Shown piece after piece: positions 44,674-53,416 of a stretch of 64,000 nt of DNA. Within the stretch, counting starts at the first letter, position 1. Each line of letters opens with the position of its first letter. The stretch spans positions 1 to 64,000 of the forward strand of contig CAYQQQ010000023.1 of assembly GCA_964420125.1 (NCBI GenBank), given 5' to 3'. This stretch comes from CAYQQQ01 sp964420125 (GTDB lineage Bacteria > Actinomycetota > Acidimicrobiia > Acidimicrobiales > Microtrichaceae). Position numbers and translations under genes: made by a program. Under the pieces are notes generated by a model, which was given only the letters and a program-made list of their open reading frames with translations, had not been told where the DNA came from and made no database searches.

Positions 44674-46091
44674 GCGTGGACCTCGAGCGCTGGGAGATCG
44701 TCGTCGGCCTGGAGGTGCATGCCGAGCTCGCCACCCGCACCAAGCTGTTCTCCTCGGCGGTCAACGCCTTCGGCGGCGAGCCGAACACCCACATCGACCC
44801 GCTCACCCTGGGTCTGCCCGGCTCGCTGCCGGTGCTCAACGAGCAGGCCGTGGAGCTGGCCATCCGGGTGGGGCTGGCCCTCAACTGCACGGTGCAGCCC
44901 AGCGTGTTCGCCCGCAAGAACTACTTCTACCCCGACCTGCCGAAGGACTACCAGATCTCCCAGTTCGACCTGCCGATCAACGTGGACGGCTGGCTGGAGC
45001 TGCCCGACGGCAAGGTGATCGGCATCGAGCGGGCGCACCTCGAGGAGGACACCGGCAAGTCCACCCACGTCGGCGGGGGTGGGCGCATCCACGACGCCGG
45101 CCACTCCACCATCGACTACAACCGCGCCGGGGTGCCGTTGTTGGAGATCGTGGGGCGCCCCGACATCCGCAACGCCGAGGAGGCGAAGGCCTACGTCTCG
45201 GAGCTCCGGGCGATCCTCGTGGCGGTCGGTGCCTCCGACGGCAAGATGGAGGAGGGGTCGCTCCGGGTCGACTGCAACGTGTCGGTGCGACTGCGGGGCT
45301 CGGAGGTGCTCGGCACCCGCTGCGAGATCAAGAACGTCAACTCGCTGCGCAGCCTCGGTCGTGCCATCGACTACGAGGCGGCCCGCCAAGTCGACCTGAT
45401 CGATGCCGGTGAGGCCGTGCGCCAGCAGACCCGTCACTGGAACGAGGACGACGGCCGCACCCACACGCTGCGCACCAAGGAGGAGGCGGACGACTACCGC
45501 TACTTCCCCGAACCCGACCTGGTTCCCGTCGAGCCGAGCCGTGAGTGGGTGGACAGGGTGAGGGCCTCGCTGCCGATGCTGCCGGCGCAGCGCCGCCACC
45601 GTCTGGCCGAGGCCGCGGATGCTCCCCTCGAGCAGACCGCCCTGGTGGTGGAGCGTGGCCTCGACGAGCTGTGCCTCGCGGCCGTCGCCGCAGGTGCGGA
45701 CCCGGCGCGCACGCTCACCCACGCCGAGCACAACCTGTCCGACGAGCGTGCCGGCACCCTGTCGCCGCAGCACTTCGCGTCGCTCGTCTCCATGGAGACC
45801 GGCGGCCTGCTCACCGCCACCCAGGCGAAGACCGTCCTGGCCGACATGCTCGACACGGGACGAGCGCCCGAGGAGATCGCTGCGGAGAAGGGCTTCGAGG
45901 CCATGGACACCTCGGAGCTGGAGTCGCTCGTGGACGGCCTCATCGAGACCCATCCCCAGGAGTGGCAGCGCTTCTGCGACGGCGACGCCAAGATCACCGG
46001 CTTCTTCGTGGGGAAGGTGATGAAGGCCACCAAGGGCCAAGCCGACGGCAAGGTCGTGACGCAGCTCCTCCACGCCCGCACGCCGTCCTGA
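44670..46091 (+). CDS. gatB: Asp-tRNA(Asn)/Glu-tRNA(Gln) amidotransferase subunit B
   Basis: A 473-residue tRNA-binding and kinase-like subunit. The start WEIVVGLEVHAELATRTKLF is diagnostic, followed by CTVQPSVFARKNYFYPDLPK and SLRVDCNVSVR, and ends with the YqeY-like helical tail (KITGFFVGKVMKATKGQADG). Length is normal. ATG 44670 overlaps gatA by 4 bases. With gatC and gatA this implies that the organism relies on the indirect route for Gln- and/or Asn-tRNA. Confidence 0.97.
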   Translation: MSVDLERWEIVVGLEVHAELATRTKLFSSAVNAFGGEPNTHIDPLTLGLPGSLPVLNEQAVELAIRVGLALNCTVQPSVFARKNYFYPDLPKDYQISQFDLPINVDGWLELPDGKVIGIERAHLEEDTGKSTHVGGGGRIHDAGHSTIDYNRAGVPLLEIVGRPDIRNAEEAKAYVSELRAILVAVGASDGKMEEGSLRVDCNVSVRLRGSEVLGTRCEIKNVNSLRSLGRAIDYEAARQVDLIDAGEAVRQQTRHWNEDDGRTHTLRTKEEADDYRYFPEPDLVPVEPSREWVDRVRASLPMLPAQRRHRLAEAADAPLEQTALVVERGLDELCLAAVAAGADPARTLTHAEHNLSDERAGTLSPQHFASLVSMETGGLLTATQAKTVLADMLDTGRAPEEIAAEKGFEAMDTSELESLVDGLIETHPQEWQRFCDGDAKITGFFVGKVMKATKGQADGKVVTQLLHARTPS

Positions 46092-46141
46092 GCGGTGCGG
46101 CAGCGACGGCAACCGCGCTCGGCCGTGGGGCGGAGCTGTCG

Positions 46142-46891
46142 ATGACGGTGGCCCAGCTGTCCCTGGTGGCCTTCGCGGTCTTCCTCGGATCGGTGCTCAA
46201 CGGAGTCGTGGGGTTCGGCTTCGCGCTCGTGACGGTCCCCTTGATCTCGATCGCCGCCGGCCCGAAGGAGGCAGTGGTCCTCTCCGCGCTGTTCGGGCTC
46301 CTGTCGAACACCGGCGTGTCCATCCGCCACCGGGACGAGATCGAGGTGCCGGTGGTGCGGCGGATCGTGCTGGGTGCGGTCCTGGGCATGCCCGCCGGCC
46401 TGGTGGTGATCCTGGTGGTGCCCGAAGCCCCGTTGAAGGTGGCGATCTCCACGGTGGTGCTGGTGTCGGTGGGCCTGCTCGCCCGGGGCTGGGTGATCCA
46501 CGACCCGCCGCACCGGGTCGACGTGCTCACCGGGGTCATCAGCGGCGCGCTCAACACGTCCGTGGGCATCAGCGGACCACCGGTGGTGATGAACCTCCAG
46601 GGGCGGCGCCTGGCCAAGGGGCCCTTCCGGGCCTCCGCCGCCTGCGTCTTCGCGCTGAGCGGTGTCGTGGCACTGGCGCTGTTCGGCGTTGCGGGCCAGA
46701 TCCACCCCGACACCGTCCTCGCAGCGGCGGTGGCGGTCCTGGCGTGGCCGCTCGGGTGGTTCGTGGGCGACCTGCTCCACCATCGCTTCGACGAGGAGCG
46801 GTTCCGCAGCCTGGTGCTGGTGCTGCTCGTGGCCACCGCGCTGCTGACCCTGGCCACCGTGGTGGGGGAGGTGTGGAGCCCATGGGACTGA
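46142..46891 (+). CDS. TSUP-family permease (TauE/SafE-like)
   Basis: A 249-residue membrane protein with about eight helices. The start AVFLGSVLNGVVGFGFALVTVPLI and the repeat-half motif GVISGALNTSVGISGPPVVM are the paired signatures of the TSUP (TauE/SafE) family, which exports sulfite, sulfoacetate or other organosulfur anions. ATG 46142 lies 50 bases after gatB, so it may be read through from the gat operon. The substrate is not predictable. Confidence 0.85.
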   Translation: MTVAQLSLVAFAVFLGSVLNGVVGFGFALVTVPLISIAAGPKEAVVLSALFGLLSNTGVSIRHRDEIEVPVVRRIVLGAVLGMPAGLVVILVVPEAPLKVAISTVVLVSVGLLARGWVIHDPPHRVDVLTGVISGALNTSVGISGPPVVMNLQGRRLAKGPFRASAACVFALSGVVALALFGVAGQIHPDTVLAAAVAVLAWPLGWFVGDLLHHRFDEERFRSLVLVLLVATALLTLATVVGEVWSPWD

Positions 46892-46965
46892 GAGTCCCTA
46901 CGGGATCCCTGGGTGAACCTGCCTGTCACCCCGGGTGCGGCCTGGGCCGGAGGAGCGAGCCTCGC

Positions 46966-46971
46966 TACCAT
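46966..46971 (+). promoter_or_regulatory. -10 box of the lipoprotein gene
   Basis: TACCAT lies 51 bases before ATG 47023, which predicts a leader of about 45 nt. Confidence 0.35.
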
Positions 46972-47022
46972 TGGGCGACCGAGTGGCAACGGTCACCGGG
47001 ATCCGGGGGCGGACGAACGACG

Positions 47023-47583
47023 ATGCGCATCCGACACATGACGAGAGCGACCGCAGCGGTGCTCGCCGTGCTCGTGGCCGCGGCGGGCTGCGGCTCCGGG
47101 ACCCAGGAGGTGGCCGTCGAGGACGGCGGTCCCGAAGGTCCTCTGCCGACCGCCCCGGCCAACTTCAGCCGCAACAGCCCCGGCGAGGAGTCGGCGCTGA
47201 GCGGTTCGGTGGATGTGAACGACCTCGTTCGCCGCATCGACTCCCTGAGCCAGGAGAACGATCTGTGCACCCTGCTGACCGGGCAGGCCATGGCCGACGT
47301 GACCGGAGCGGACATCGACCTCACCAGCCTGCTGTCCAACCCCACCGGCTTCAGCCAGCTGTTCTCCGCGCTCGACAAGGTGTTCGGCCACATGGCCCAG
47401 ATCGCCCCGGCCGAGCTCATCCAACCCATCAGCGAGATGCAGTCGGTGTGGGCCACCCTGTCCACCTTGAACGTGGCCAGCCCGAACGCCGAGGCGCAGG
47501 CGAGCGCCCTGATCAGCTCGCCGGTGCTGCGCACCTCCCAGGACACCCTCGGCGTGTGGGTGGTGGAGAACTGCCGGCGCTGA
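47023..47583 (+). CDS. Putative lipoprotein, function unknown
   Basis: A 186-residue protein with a lipoprotein signal peptide: MRIRHMTR, hydrophobic AAVLAVLVAAAG, and a lipobox ending AAGC (Cys near residue 25), followed by GSG. The mature part is helical and acidic with two cysteines (DLCTLLTG and the C-terminal ENCRR) that could pair. It would be anchored to the outer face of the membrane. ATG 47038 is an alternative start. I do not recognise a family. Confidence 0.7.
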   Translation: MRIRHMTRATAAVLAVLVAAAGCGSGTQEVAVEDGGPEGPLPTAPANFSRNSPGEESALSGSVDVNDLVRRIDSLSQENDLCTLLTGQAMADVTGADIDLTSLLSNPTGFSQLFSALDKVFGHMAQIAPAELIQPISEMQSVWATLSTLNVASPNAEAQASALISSPVLRTSQDTLGVWVVENCRR

Positions 47584-47639
47584 GCGGCTGCGCCAGGGGA
47601 TCTCGACACCTCTCGTCGCCGTCGACCGGGTGCGCCGGA

Positions 47640-47657
47640 GGAGCTCGACCGAGCTCC
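47640..47657. promoter_or_regulatory. Palindrome upstream of the Eis-like gene
   Basis: GGAGCTCG-AC-CGAGCTCC has 8-bp perfect arms and ends 15 bases before the -10 box TAGGCT (47673-47678), so it covers the -35 region. It could be an operator, or a terminator of the upstream lipoprotein gene. Confidence 0.4.
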
Positions 47658-47672
47658 CTCGCTGGTCGTCTC

Positions 47673-47678
47673 TAGGCT
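47673..47678 (+). promoter_or_regulatory. -10 box of the Eis-like gene (leaderless)
   Basis: TAGGCT ends 6 bases before GTG 47685. Confidence 0.5.
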
Positions 47679-47684
47679 GTCGGT

Positions 47685-48914
47685 GTGGAGCCGACCGTCC
47701 GTCCCGCCTCGAGCGATGAGGATCGCCGCCTGCTGGCGACCGTCGCCGAGCACGCCTTCTCGGCGACGCTGGACGAGGACCGCTTCGAGCGCACCCTCGC
47801 GCTGCATCGGGAGATCGACGGCTACCTGGGCGAGGTGGACGGCGCGCCGGTGGGCTCGGCCGGGTCGTTCCCGTTCCGCCTGACGGTGCCCGGTGGGGCG
47901 CAGGTCGAGGTCGCGGGGGTCACTGCAGTGGGTGTGCTGCCGAGCCACCGGCGGCGCGGCGTGCTCCGGGCGGTGATGGCTCGGCTGCTGCGCGACGCGG
48001 CGGCAGCAGGTCAGGTGGCTGCGGTGCTCTACGCGTCGGAGTCCACGATCTACGAGCGGTTCGGCTTCGGTCCCGCGTCGCTCACCCGTAGGGTGCGCCT
48101 GGACGTGCAACGCGCTCGGCTGCGCGACGACGTCGGCCTCCCCGTTCCGGCGCTGCAGATGGTGACCCCGGAGGACCGTCTGCCGCTGCTGGCGCCGGTG
48201 CTCCGGGCAGCGGTGGGCCGCCGCCCCGGCGAGATCGACCGCAGCGAGGCGTCGTGGCGATCGTTCCTGTCCCCGCCGCCGCATCGCAGCACGGACGACC
48301 GCCACTGCATGCTCCATCGATCCGCCGGGGGCGAACCGGACGGCTACGCCATCTACGAGGTGCAGCTGAACTGGGATCCGACCGGCCCCCACGGGGTGAT
48401 GGAGCTGCGCGAGCTGGCCGCTGCGGACGTGTCGGCCGAGTTGGCGCTGTGGTCGGCCCTGCTGTCGGTGGACCTGGTGGAGACGGTGCAGGGCTGGGTG
48501 CCGCCCGACTCGGTGCTGGACGCGGCGCTGCAGGATCGTCGGGCGTTGTCCACCGAAGGCTTCCTCGACAGCCTCTGGGTGCGGCTGCTCGACGTCCCAG
48601 CAGCGCTGGAGGCACGGCGGTACTCGGTCGCCGGAACGCTGGTGATCGATCTGCAGGACGAGTCGTGCCCCGATCTCGTGGGGCGCTGGCGTCTCACGGC
48701 CGACGAGTCGGGCGCCGCGAGCGTGGCGCCGACCTCGGCGGCCGCGGACCTGGTGATGGACGCCGCGGCGCTCGGTGCGCAGTGGTTGGGCGAGGTGGAC
48801 CTCCCGGTGCTCGCGGCGACGGGTCGGGTTCGGGAGCTCCGCCCCGGCTCGGCGCGCCGGGCGGCCGCGATGTTCGCCTGGTCCCCTCGTCCGTGGACCA
48901 TCATCGACTTCTAG
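47685..48914 (+). CDS. Eis-like GNAT N-acetyltransferase
   Basis: A 409-residue protein with the three-part Eis architecture: N-terminal GNAT domain, second GNAT-like domain and C-terminal SCP2-like domain. The acetyl-CoA loop is VGVLPSHRRRGVLRAVM near residue 86. Like Eis, it ends with an aromatic residue and free carboxylate (WTIIDF), which acts as the catalytic base in that family. Eis proteins acetylate amines, including aminoglycosides. The natural substrate here is unknown. GTG 47685 follows TAGGCT with a 6-base spacer. It is convergent with the MATE gene. Confidence 0.87.
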   Translation: MEPTVRPASSDEDRRLLATVAEHAFSATLDEDRFERTLALHREIDGYLGEVDGAPVGSAGSFPFRLTVPGGAQVEVAGVTAVGVLPSHRRRGVLRAVMARLLRDAAAAGQVAAVLYASESTIYERFGFGPASLTRRVRLDVQRARLRDDVGLPVPALQMVTPEDRLPLLAPVLRAAVGRRPGEIDRSEASWRSFLSPPPHRSTDDRHCMLHRSAGGEPDGYAIYEVQLNWDPTGPHGVMELRELAAADVSAELALWSALLSVDLVETVQGWVPPDSVLDAALQDRRALSTEGFLDSLWVRLLDVPAALEARRYSVAGTLVIDLQDESCPDLVGRWRLTADESGAASVAPTSAAADLVMDAAALGAQWLGEVDLPVLAATGRVRELRPGSARRAAAMFAWSPRPWTIIDF

Positions 48915-48963
48915 GAGTGCATCTCGGCGGTCCCGGGGGCCACAGGGATCCAGCCCCCGGCGG

Positions 48964-50298
48964 TCACCCGGCGAGCGCTCCGGTGCGCTCCCAGGCCGTT
49001 CCCCGGTAGCGCCCCCCGAGCAGCACGACGCGGGAGGCCATGAACGCGACCACGAGCAGCCACAGCATCCACAACGGCTGGTCCGCGCGACCGAGCGCCA
49101 GGGCGCCGACACCGAGCAGGAGGCTGGACGCCACCATCGCCACGGCGAGGAAGCGCTGGTCGCCGGCCCCCACCAGCACACCGTCGAGGGCGAAGGCCAC
49201 GCCGTTGACCGGCTGGCTCAGCCCGACCCACACCAGGCTGGTCGCCAGCAGGGCGCGCACCTCGGCGTCCTCGGCGAACCAGGAGGCGATCGGCGTTGCG
49301 AGGGCGGCGGTGAGCAGACCGAGCACCGCTCCCGCCCCGATCGACCAGGCGAGGATGCGTCGTGCGGTGCGGCGGGCCAGTCGACGGTCCTCCCCGCCGA
49401 GCGCCCGGGCGACCAGCGACTGGGCCGCCGCCTCCAGAGCGTCGAGCAGGTAGGCCAGGAAGGCCCACCACTGGAAGGCGACCTGCCATGCCGCCAGGGC
49501 GCTCGTGCCCTTGCGGGCGGCCAGCGCCACGGTGAGGCTGAGCGAGGCCCGCAACGCCACGGTCCGCACGAAGAGATCCCTGCCGATCACCGCCAGCGAC
49601 CGGATCCGGCCGCCGTCGGGGCGGAGCCCGACTCCCTCGACCCGGACCGCCTTCGCCACCATCGCCGCGTAGGCGGCTGCGGCCGCCCACTTGGCGATCA
49701 CCGTCCCCAGCGCCGAACCGGCCAGTCCCCAGCGCAGCCCCAGCACGAGCCACAGCTCCAGCACCAGGTTCAGGGTGTTGGAGGCGACCGAGACCACCAA
49801 GGGCGTGCGGGTGTCGAGGTGGCCACGCAGCGCGCCGGTCCCGGCCAGCACCAGGGTCATGGCCGGGACCCCCGGCAGGCTGATCAGCAGGTAGGTGCGC
49901 GCCTCGTCCTGCACCGGGCTCGCTGCGCCGAACAGCCCGATCAAGGGGTCGGCCAGCACGGCGAGGCCCACGGCGACGACCGCGCCGAGCGCAGCGGCGA
50001 GCCACAAGCCCTGCACCGACTGCTCGGCGGCCTCGGCCGGGTCGTCCGCGCCCAGGAGGCGGGCGACGCTGGCCGCCGTGCCGAAGGTGAGGAAGATCAG
50101 CATCCCCGTGACGAACATCAAGATGGCGGAGGCCACGGCGAGTCCGCCCAGTGCCTCGGTGCCCACTCGGGCGACGATGGCCGTGTCCGCCAGCAGGTAG
50201 AGCGGCTCGGCGGCCAAGGTGAGCACCGCCGGGCCGGCCAGCGCCCAGATCTGGCGGTCGAGCGACGGCCGGGCCGCAGCAGAGCGAGGGTCGGGCAC
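48964..50298 (-). CDS. MATE-family efflux protein (DinF-like)
   Basis: A 444-residue membrane protein with 12 predicted helices in two similar halves. The N-terminus WALAGPAVLTLAAEPLYLLA, then DTAIVARVGTEALGGLAVA, is the DinF/NorM-type MATE signature. MATE proteins export cationic compounds using a proton or sodium gradient. GTG 50298 was chosen because TACCGT (50305-50310 on plus) ends exactly 6 bases before it. It is divergent from a small membrane protein gene. Confidence 0.9.
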   Translation of the reverse strand: MPDPRSAAARPSLDRQIWALAGPAVLTLAAEPLYLLADTAIVARVGTEALGGLAVASAILMFVTGMLIFLTFGTAASVARLLGADDPAEAAEQSVQGLWLAAALGAVVAVGLAVLADPLIGLFGAASPVQDEARTYLLISLPGVPAMTLVLAGTGALRGHLDTRTPLVVSVASNTLNLVLELWLVLGLRWGLAGSALGTVIAKWAAAAAYAAMVAKAVRVEGVGLRPDGGRIRSLAVIGRDLFVRTVALRASLSLTVALAARKGTSALAAWQVAFQWWAFLAYLLDALEAAAQSLVARALGGEDRRLARRTARRILAWSIGAGAVLGLLTAALATPIASWFAEDAEVRALLATSLVWVGLSQPVNGVAFALDGVLVGAGDQRFLAVAMVASSLLLGVGALALGRADQPLWMLWLLVVAFMASRVVLLGGRYRGTAWERTGALAG

Positions 50299-50358
50299 GG
50301 CGGCACGGTAGCCCGAGCGGTGCCATCGCCGGCCCCCGGGTTGTGCTGGAGTGTGGTG

Positions 50359-50793
50359 ATGGCTGCTCGTCGGGGTCCTTCTCGGAGAGGCGCGGGCCTC
50401 CTGCCGCGCGGGGTGGTGGTCGGCGCCGTGGTGGTGGTGCTCGTGGTGGCGGCGGTGATCGCCGCGAAGGTGGTGGCCGGCCGGGCGGCTGCCCGGGAGA
50501 CCGACGAGCGGGTGGGGGAGGTCGAGGCGATGCTGACGGGCTCGGCTCCGGAGGACTTCCTGGCGTTCAACGCCGGTCGCCAGGTGGAGGGCAGCGTCGC
50601 CCGGGAGGTGGCGGGACAGGATGACTTCGTCAGCGTCGATGCCCGGGCGGAGCGCGCCGTCATCCGGTTCCAGCCCGAGGGCTGGTGGCAGGGCTTCACG
50701 GAGCGCTGCGTGGTGGCGGTGATACGTCCGGACAGGGTGGAGGTGTCGGCCCCGAAGACCGCCTGCGTCCGGATCGATCCCGACACCTACTGA
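50359..50793 (+). CDS. Small single-pass membrane protein, function unknown
   Basis: A 144-residue protein: a basic start (AARRGPSRRG), one membrane helix near residues 18-37 (GAVVVVLVVAAVIAAKVVAG), and an outer domain with two cysteines (TERCVVAVI and KTACVRID). GTG 50356 directly before ATG 50359 is an equally possible start. It is divergent from the MATE gene. No family recognised. Confidence 0.6.
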   Translation: MAARRGPSRRGAGLLPRGVVVGAVVVVLVVAAVIAAKVVAGRAAARETDERVGEVEAMLTGSAPEDFLAFNAGRQVEGSVAREVAGQDDFVSVDARAERAVIRFQPEGWWQGFTERCVVAVIRPDRVEVSAPKTACVRIDPDTY

Positions 50794-50878
50794 CGACGGC
50801 CTGACGTCCGCGCCGCCATGGCCGCCCGAGGTCGCGTCCGGCGCGGGCCGGGGGAGGCCGACCGGGGTGCCGGGATCG

Positions 50879-50894
50879 CCGGCGCGCGCGCCGG
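50879..50894. other. 16-bp alternating GC palindrome before the ilvD promoter
   Basis: CCGGCGCGCGCGCCGG is a self-complementary, almost purely alternating CG stretch ending 5 bases before TAGCCT of ilvD. It can form a hairpin or Z-DNA. A function is not shown. Confidence 0.4.
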
Positions 50895-50899
50895 GGCCG

Positions 50900-50905
50900 T
50901 AGCCT
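50900..50905 (+). promoter_or_regulatory. -10 box of ilvD (leaderless)
   Basis: TAGCCT ends 7 bases before ATG 50913. Confidence 0.5.
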
Positions 50906-50912
50906 GTGCGCC

Positions 50913-52619
50913 ATGACGGCTGATTCCCCATCGCCTCACGGCGAACCCGACCTGAAGCTGCGCTCGAAGGACGTGACCGAGGGTCCGAGCAAGGCCCCCG
51001 CCAGGGCGATGCTGCGGGCCATCGGGATGACCGACGACGACTGGGACAAGCCGCAGGTCGCCGTGGTCTCCAGCTGGAACGAGGTGACGCCGTGCAACCT
51101 GCCGCTCGATCGTCTGGCCAAGCGGGCGAAGGACGGCGTGTCCGACGCGGGTGGGTTCCCCATCGAGTTCAACACCATCGCCGTCAGCGACGGCATCTCG
51201 ATGGGCACCGAGGGGATGCGTGCGAGCCTCGTCAGCCGTGAGGTGATCGCGGACTCGGTGGAGACCGTGATGCACGCCGAGCGACTCGACGCGCTCGTCA
51301 CCTTCGCCGGCTGCGACAAGTCGCTGCCGGCCATGATGATGGCTGCGGCCAGGATGAACCTCCCGTCGGTGTTCCTCTACGGCGGCTCGAAGCTGCCGGG
51401 GAACCACAACGGCCAGGTGCTCGACATCGTGTCGGTGTTCGAGGCGGTCGGCTCGCACGCCCGGGGCACGATGGACGACGAGGAGCTGCACGCCATCGAG
51501 TCCTCGGCGTGCCCCACGATCGGGGCGTGCGCCGGCATGTTCACCGCCAACACCATGGCCTCGGTCGGTGAGGCGCTGGGTATGTCGCTGCCCGGCTCCG
51601 CCTCGCCGGCGGCCGTGGACCGTCGGCGCGACGACTACGCCTACGCCTCTGGCGTGGCGGTGCTGAACCTGCTGCGCGAGGGGATCCGGCCCCGCGACAT
51701 CATCACCCGGGGCTCCCTGGAGAACGCCATCGCCGTGGTGATGGCGCTCGGCGGCTCCACCAACGCCGTCCTGCACCTGCTGGCCATCGCCGCCGAGGCC
51801 CGCGTCGAGCTCCAGCTGGACGACTTCAACAAGGTGGCCGCCAGAGTCCCGCACCTGGCGGACACCAAGCCCCACGGGCAGTACCACATGCTCGACATCG
51901 ACCGGATCGGTGGCATCCCCGTGGTGATGGCCATGCTGCTCGAGGAGGGCCTGCTGCACGGCGACGAGGTCACCGTCACCGGTCGGACGGTGGCCGAGAA
52001 CCTGGCCCAGCTGCACCCGCCGGCGCCCGACGGCGAGGTGGTGCACGTCATCTCCCAGCCGATCCACGACATCGGTGGCATCGCCATCCTGAAGGGCTCG
52101 CTCGCCCCCAAGGGGTCCGTGGTGAAGGTGGCCGGGATCGACTTCGACCGCTTCGAAGGCCCCGCCAGGGTCTTCGACGGCGAAGACGGCGCCATGGAGG
52201 CGGTGCTCGGAGGTCGGATCAACCCTGGTGACGTGCTGGTCATCCGCTACGAGGGACCCAAGGGCGGCCCCGGGATGCGGGAGATGCTGGCCATCACCGG
52301 CGCGCTGAAGGGTGCCGGCCGGGGCGGTGACACGGCGTTGATCACCGACGGCCGGTTCTCCGGGGGCACCCACGGGTTCTGCATCGGCCACGTCGCCCCG
52401 GAGGCGGTGGACGGCGGCCCGATCGCCTTCGTCGAGGAGGGGGATCGCATCCGCATCGACGTGCGGGCGCACTCCATCGACCTGTTGGTGGACGACGCCA
52501 CGATCGACGCTCGCCGAGCCGACTGGAAGCTCCCCGAGCCCCGCTACACCAGCGGGGTGCTGGCCAAGTACGCAGCGCTGGCCCAGGGTGCCGACCAGGG
52601 GGCGATCACCCGTCCGTGA
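50913..52619 (+). CDS. ilvD: Dihydroxy-acid dehydratase
   Basis: A 568-residue Fe-S enzyme that makes 2-keto acids for valine, leucine and isoleucine. Cluster-ligand cysteines lie in FAGCDKSLPAMMMA and CPTIGACAGMFTANTMAS. The early segment VAVVSSWNEVTPCNLPLDRLA and the late DGRFSGGTHGFCIGHVAPEA are diagnostic. Length fits the bacterial [2Fe-2S] group. TAGCCT ends 7 bases before ATG 50913. No other ilv gene is in the window. Confidence 0.96.
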   Translation: MTADSPSPHGEPDLKLRSKDVTEGPSKAPARAMLRAIGMTDDDWDKPQVAVVSSWNEVTPCNLPLDRLAKRAKDGVSDAGGFPIEFNTIAVSDGISMGTEGMRASLVSREVIADSVETVMHAERLDALVTFAGCDKSLPAMMMAAARMNLPSVFLYGGSKLPGNHNGQVLDIVSVFEAVGSHARGTMDDEELHAIESSACPTIGACAGMFTANTMASVGEALGMSLPGSASPAAVDRRRDDYAYASGVAVLNLLREGIRPRDIITRGSLENAIAVVMALGGSTNAVLHLLAIAAEARVELQLDDFNKVAARVPHLADTKPHGQYHMLDIDRIGGIPVVMAMLLEEGLLHGDEVTVTGRTVAENLAQLHPPAPDGEVVHVISQPIHDIGGIAILKGSLAPKGSVVKVAGIDFDRFEGPARVFDGEDGAMEAVLGGRINPGDVLVIRYEGPKGGPGMREMLAITGALKGAGRGGDTALITDGRFSGGTHGFCIGHVAPEAVDGGPIAFVEEGDRIRIDVRAHSIDLLVDDATIDARRADWKLPEPRYTSGVLAKYAALAQGADQGAITRP

Positions 52620-52694
52620 CGCGGTGGCAGCGGGCCTGCTCCGGCGCTGCCCGCTTCACGGCCCCGTGCCCCCAGGCGGTACCGTGGGCCCTCC

Positions 52695-53132
52695 ATGGTT
52701 CCCGACGCCGACGCCTCCCATGCCGATCCTCCGACGCCCGAAGGGGGCGGCGACGGCACGTCTCCGAGCCAGCCCCTGGCAGGGGAGACGGGCCACCCGG
52801 AGCGGATGGGCCGAGCCGACAAGGTGCCGGTCCGGATGCTCAGCGATCGGATCCTGGTCCAGATCGAGCCCGGCGAGGGCGAGCGGCTGTCCAGCGGAGG
52901 GATCCTGATCCCGGCCACCGCCCAGCTCGGCAAGCGCCTGTCGTGGGCGGAGGTCCGGGCGGTGGGCCCGAACGTGCGCTCGGTCCAGGACGGGGACCAG
53001 GTCCTGTTCAACCCCGAGGACGTCTACGAGGTCGAGGTCCGGGGCGAGACCTTCATCATCCTGCGCGAGCGCGACCTGCACGCCGTGGCGGCCGAGCGGC
53101 TCGAGGAGGGCCACACCGGCCTCTACCTCTGA
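52695..53132 (+). CDS. GroES-like co-chaperonin with long N-terminal extension
   Basis: A 145-residue protein whose residues from about 46 onward match the GroES (Cpn10) fold: VRMLSDRILVQIEPGEGERL, GGILIPATAQ, VRAVGPNVRSVQDGDQVLFN and EVEVRGETFIILRERDLHAV. It carries about 43 extra acidic, Pro- and Gly-rich residues at the N-terminus, and about 10 at the C-terminus. No groEL is nearby. The mobile-loop region is altered compared with standard GroES, so pairing with GroEL is uncertain. TACCGT (52680-52685) ends 9 bases before ATG 52695. Confidence 0.8.
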   Translation: MVPDADASHADPPTPEGGGDGTSPSQPLAGETGHPERMGRADKVPVRMLSDRILVQIEPGEGERLSSGGILIPATAQLGKRLSWAEVRAVGPNVRSVQDGDQVLFNPEDVYEVEVRGETFIILRERDLHAVAAERLEEGHTGLYL

Positions 53133-53147
53133 GGAGCTGCCTGCTTC

Positions 53148-53211
53148 CCGCGCTCCCTCGCTCACCGCGCTCCCTCGCTCACCGCGCCCCTCGCTCACCG
53201 CGCCCCTCGCT
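53148..53211. repeat. Tandem repeat, 16-17 bp unit, about 3.9 copies
   Basis: Two 17-base units (CCGCGCTCCCTCGCTCA) at 53148-53164 and 53165-53181 are followed by two 16-base units lacking one base, the last one incomplete. It lies 15 bases after the GroES-like gene and just before hairpin element copy A. Confidence 0.85.
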
Positions 53212-53219
53212 GTTCGGCT

Positions 53220-53295
53220 CTGCCTTCAGATTGACTCTGGAGGCGGAGCGGCCGACATGGGGTCCTCTCCGCCTCCGGAGGTGATCCGAAGGCAG
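53220..53295. repeat. Dispersed 76-bp hairpin element, copy A
   Basis: Outer arms CTGCCTTCAGAT and ATCCGAAGGCAG pair over 12 bases with one wobble. Inner 14-base arms (53235-53248 region, and CTCCGCCTCCGGAG at its right half) pair with one wobble. It resembles a REP or MITE-like element and has no coding capacity. Copy B (54448) differs at about 7 positions, and copy C (63251) is more diverged. Confidence 0.8.
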
Positions 53296-53416
53296 CCAGT
53301 GCCGGGCGCTGGATCCCGTGCCGGCGTGATCGACGTCGACGCGGTCGCCGGCGACGTCGGCGACCGGGTCGCGCAACCCATGTACGCCGAGCGCCCGAGG
53401 CGCGAGGGTCCTCGTC

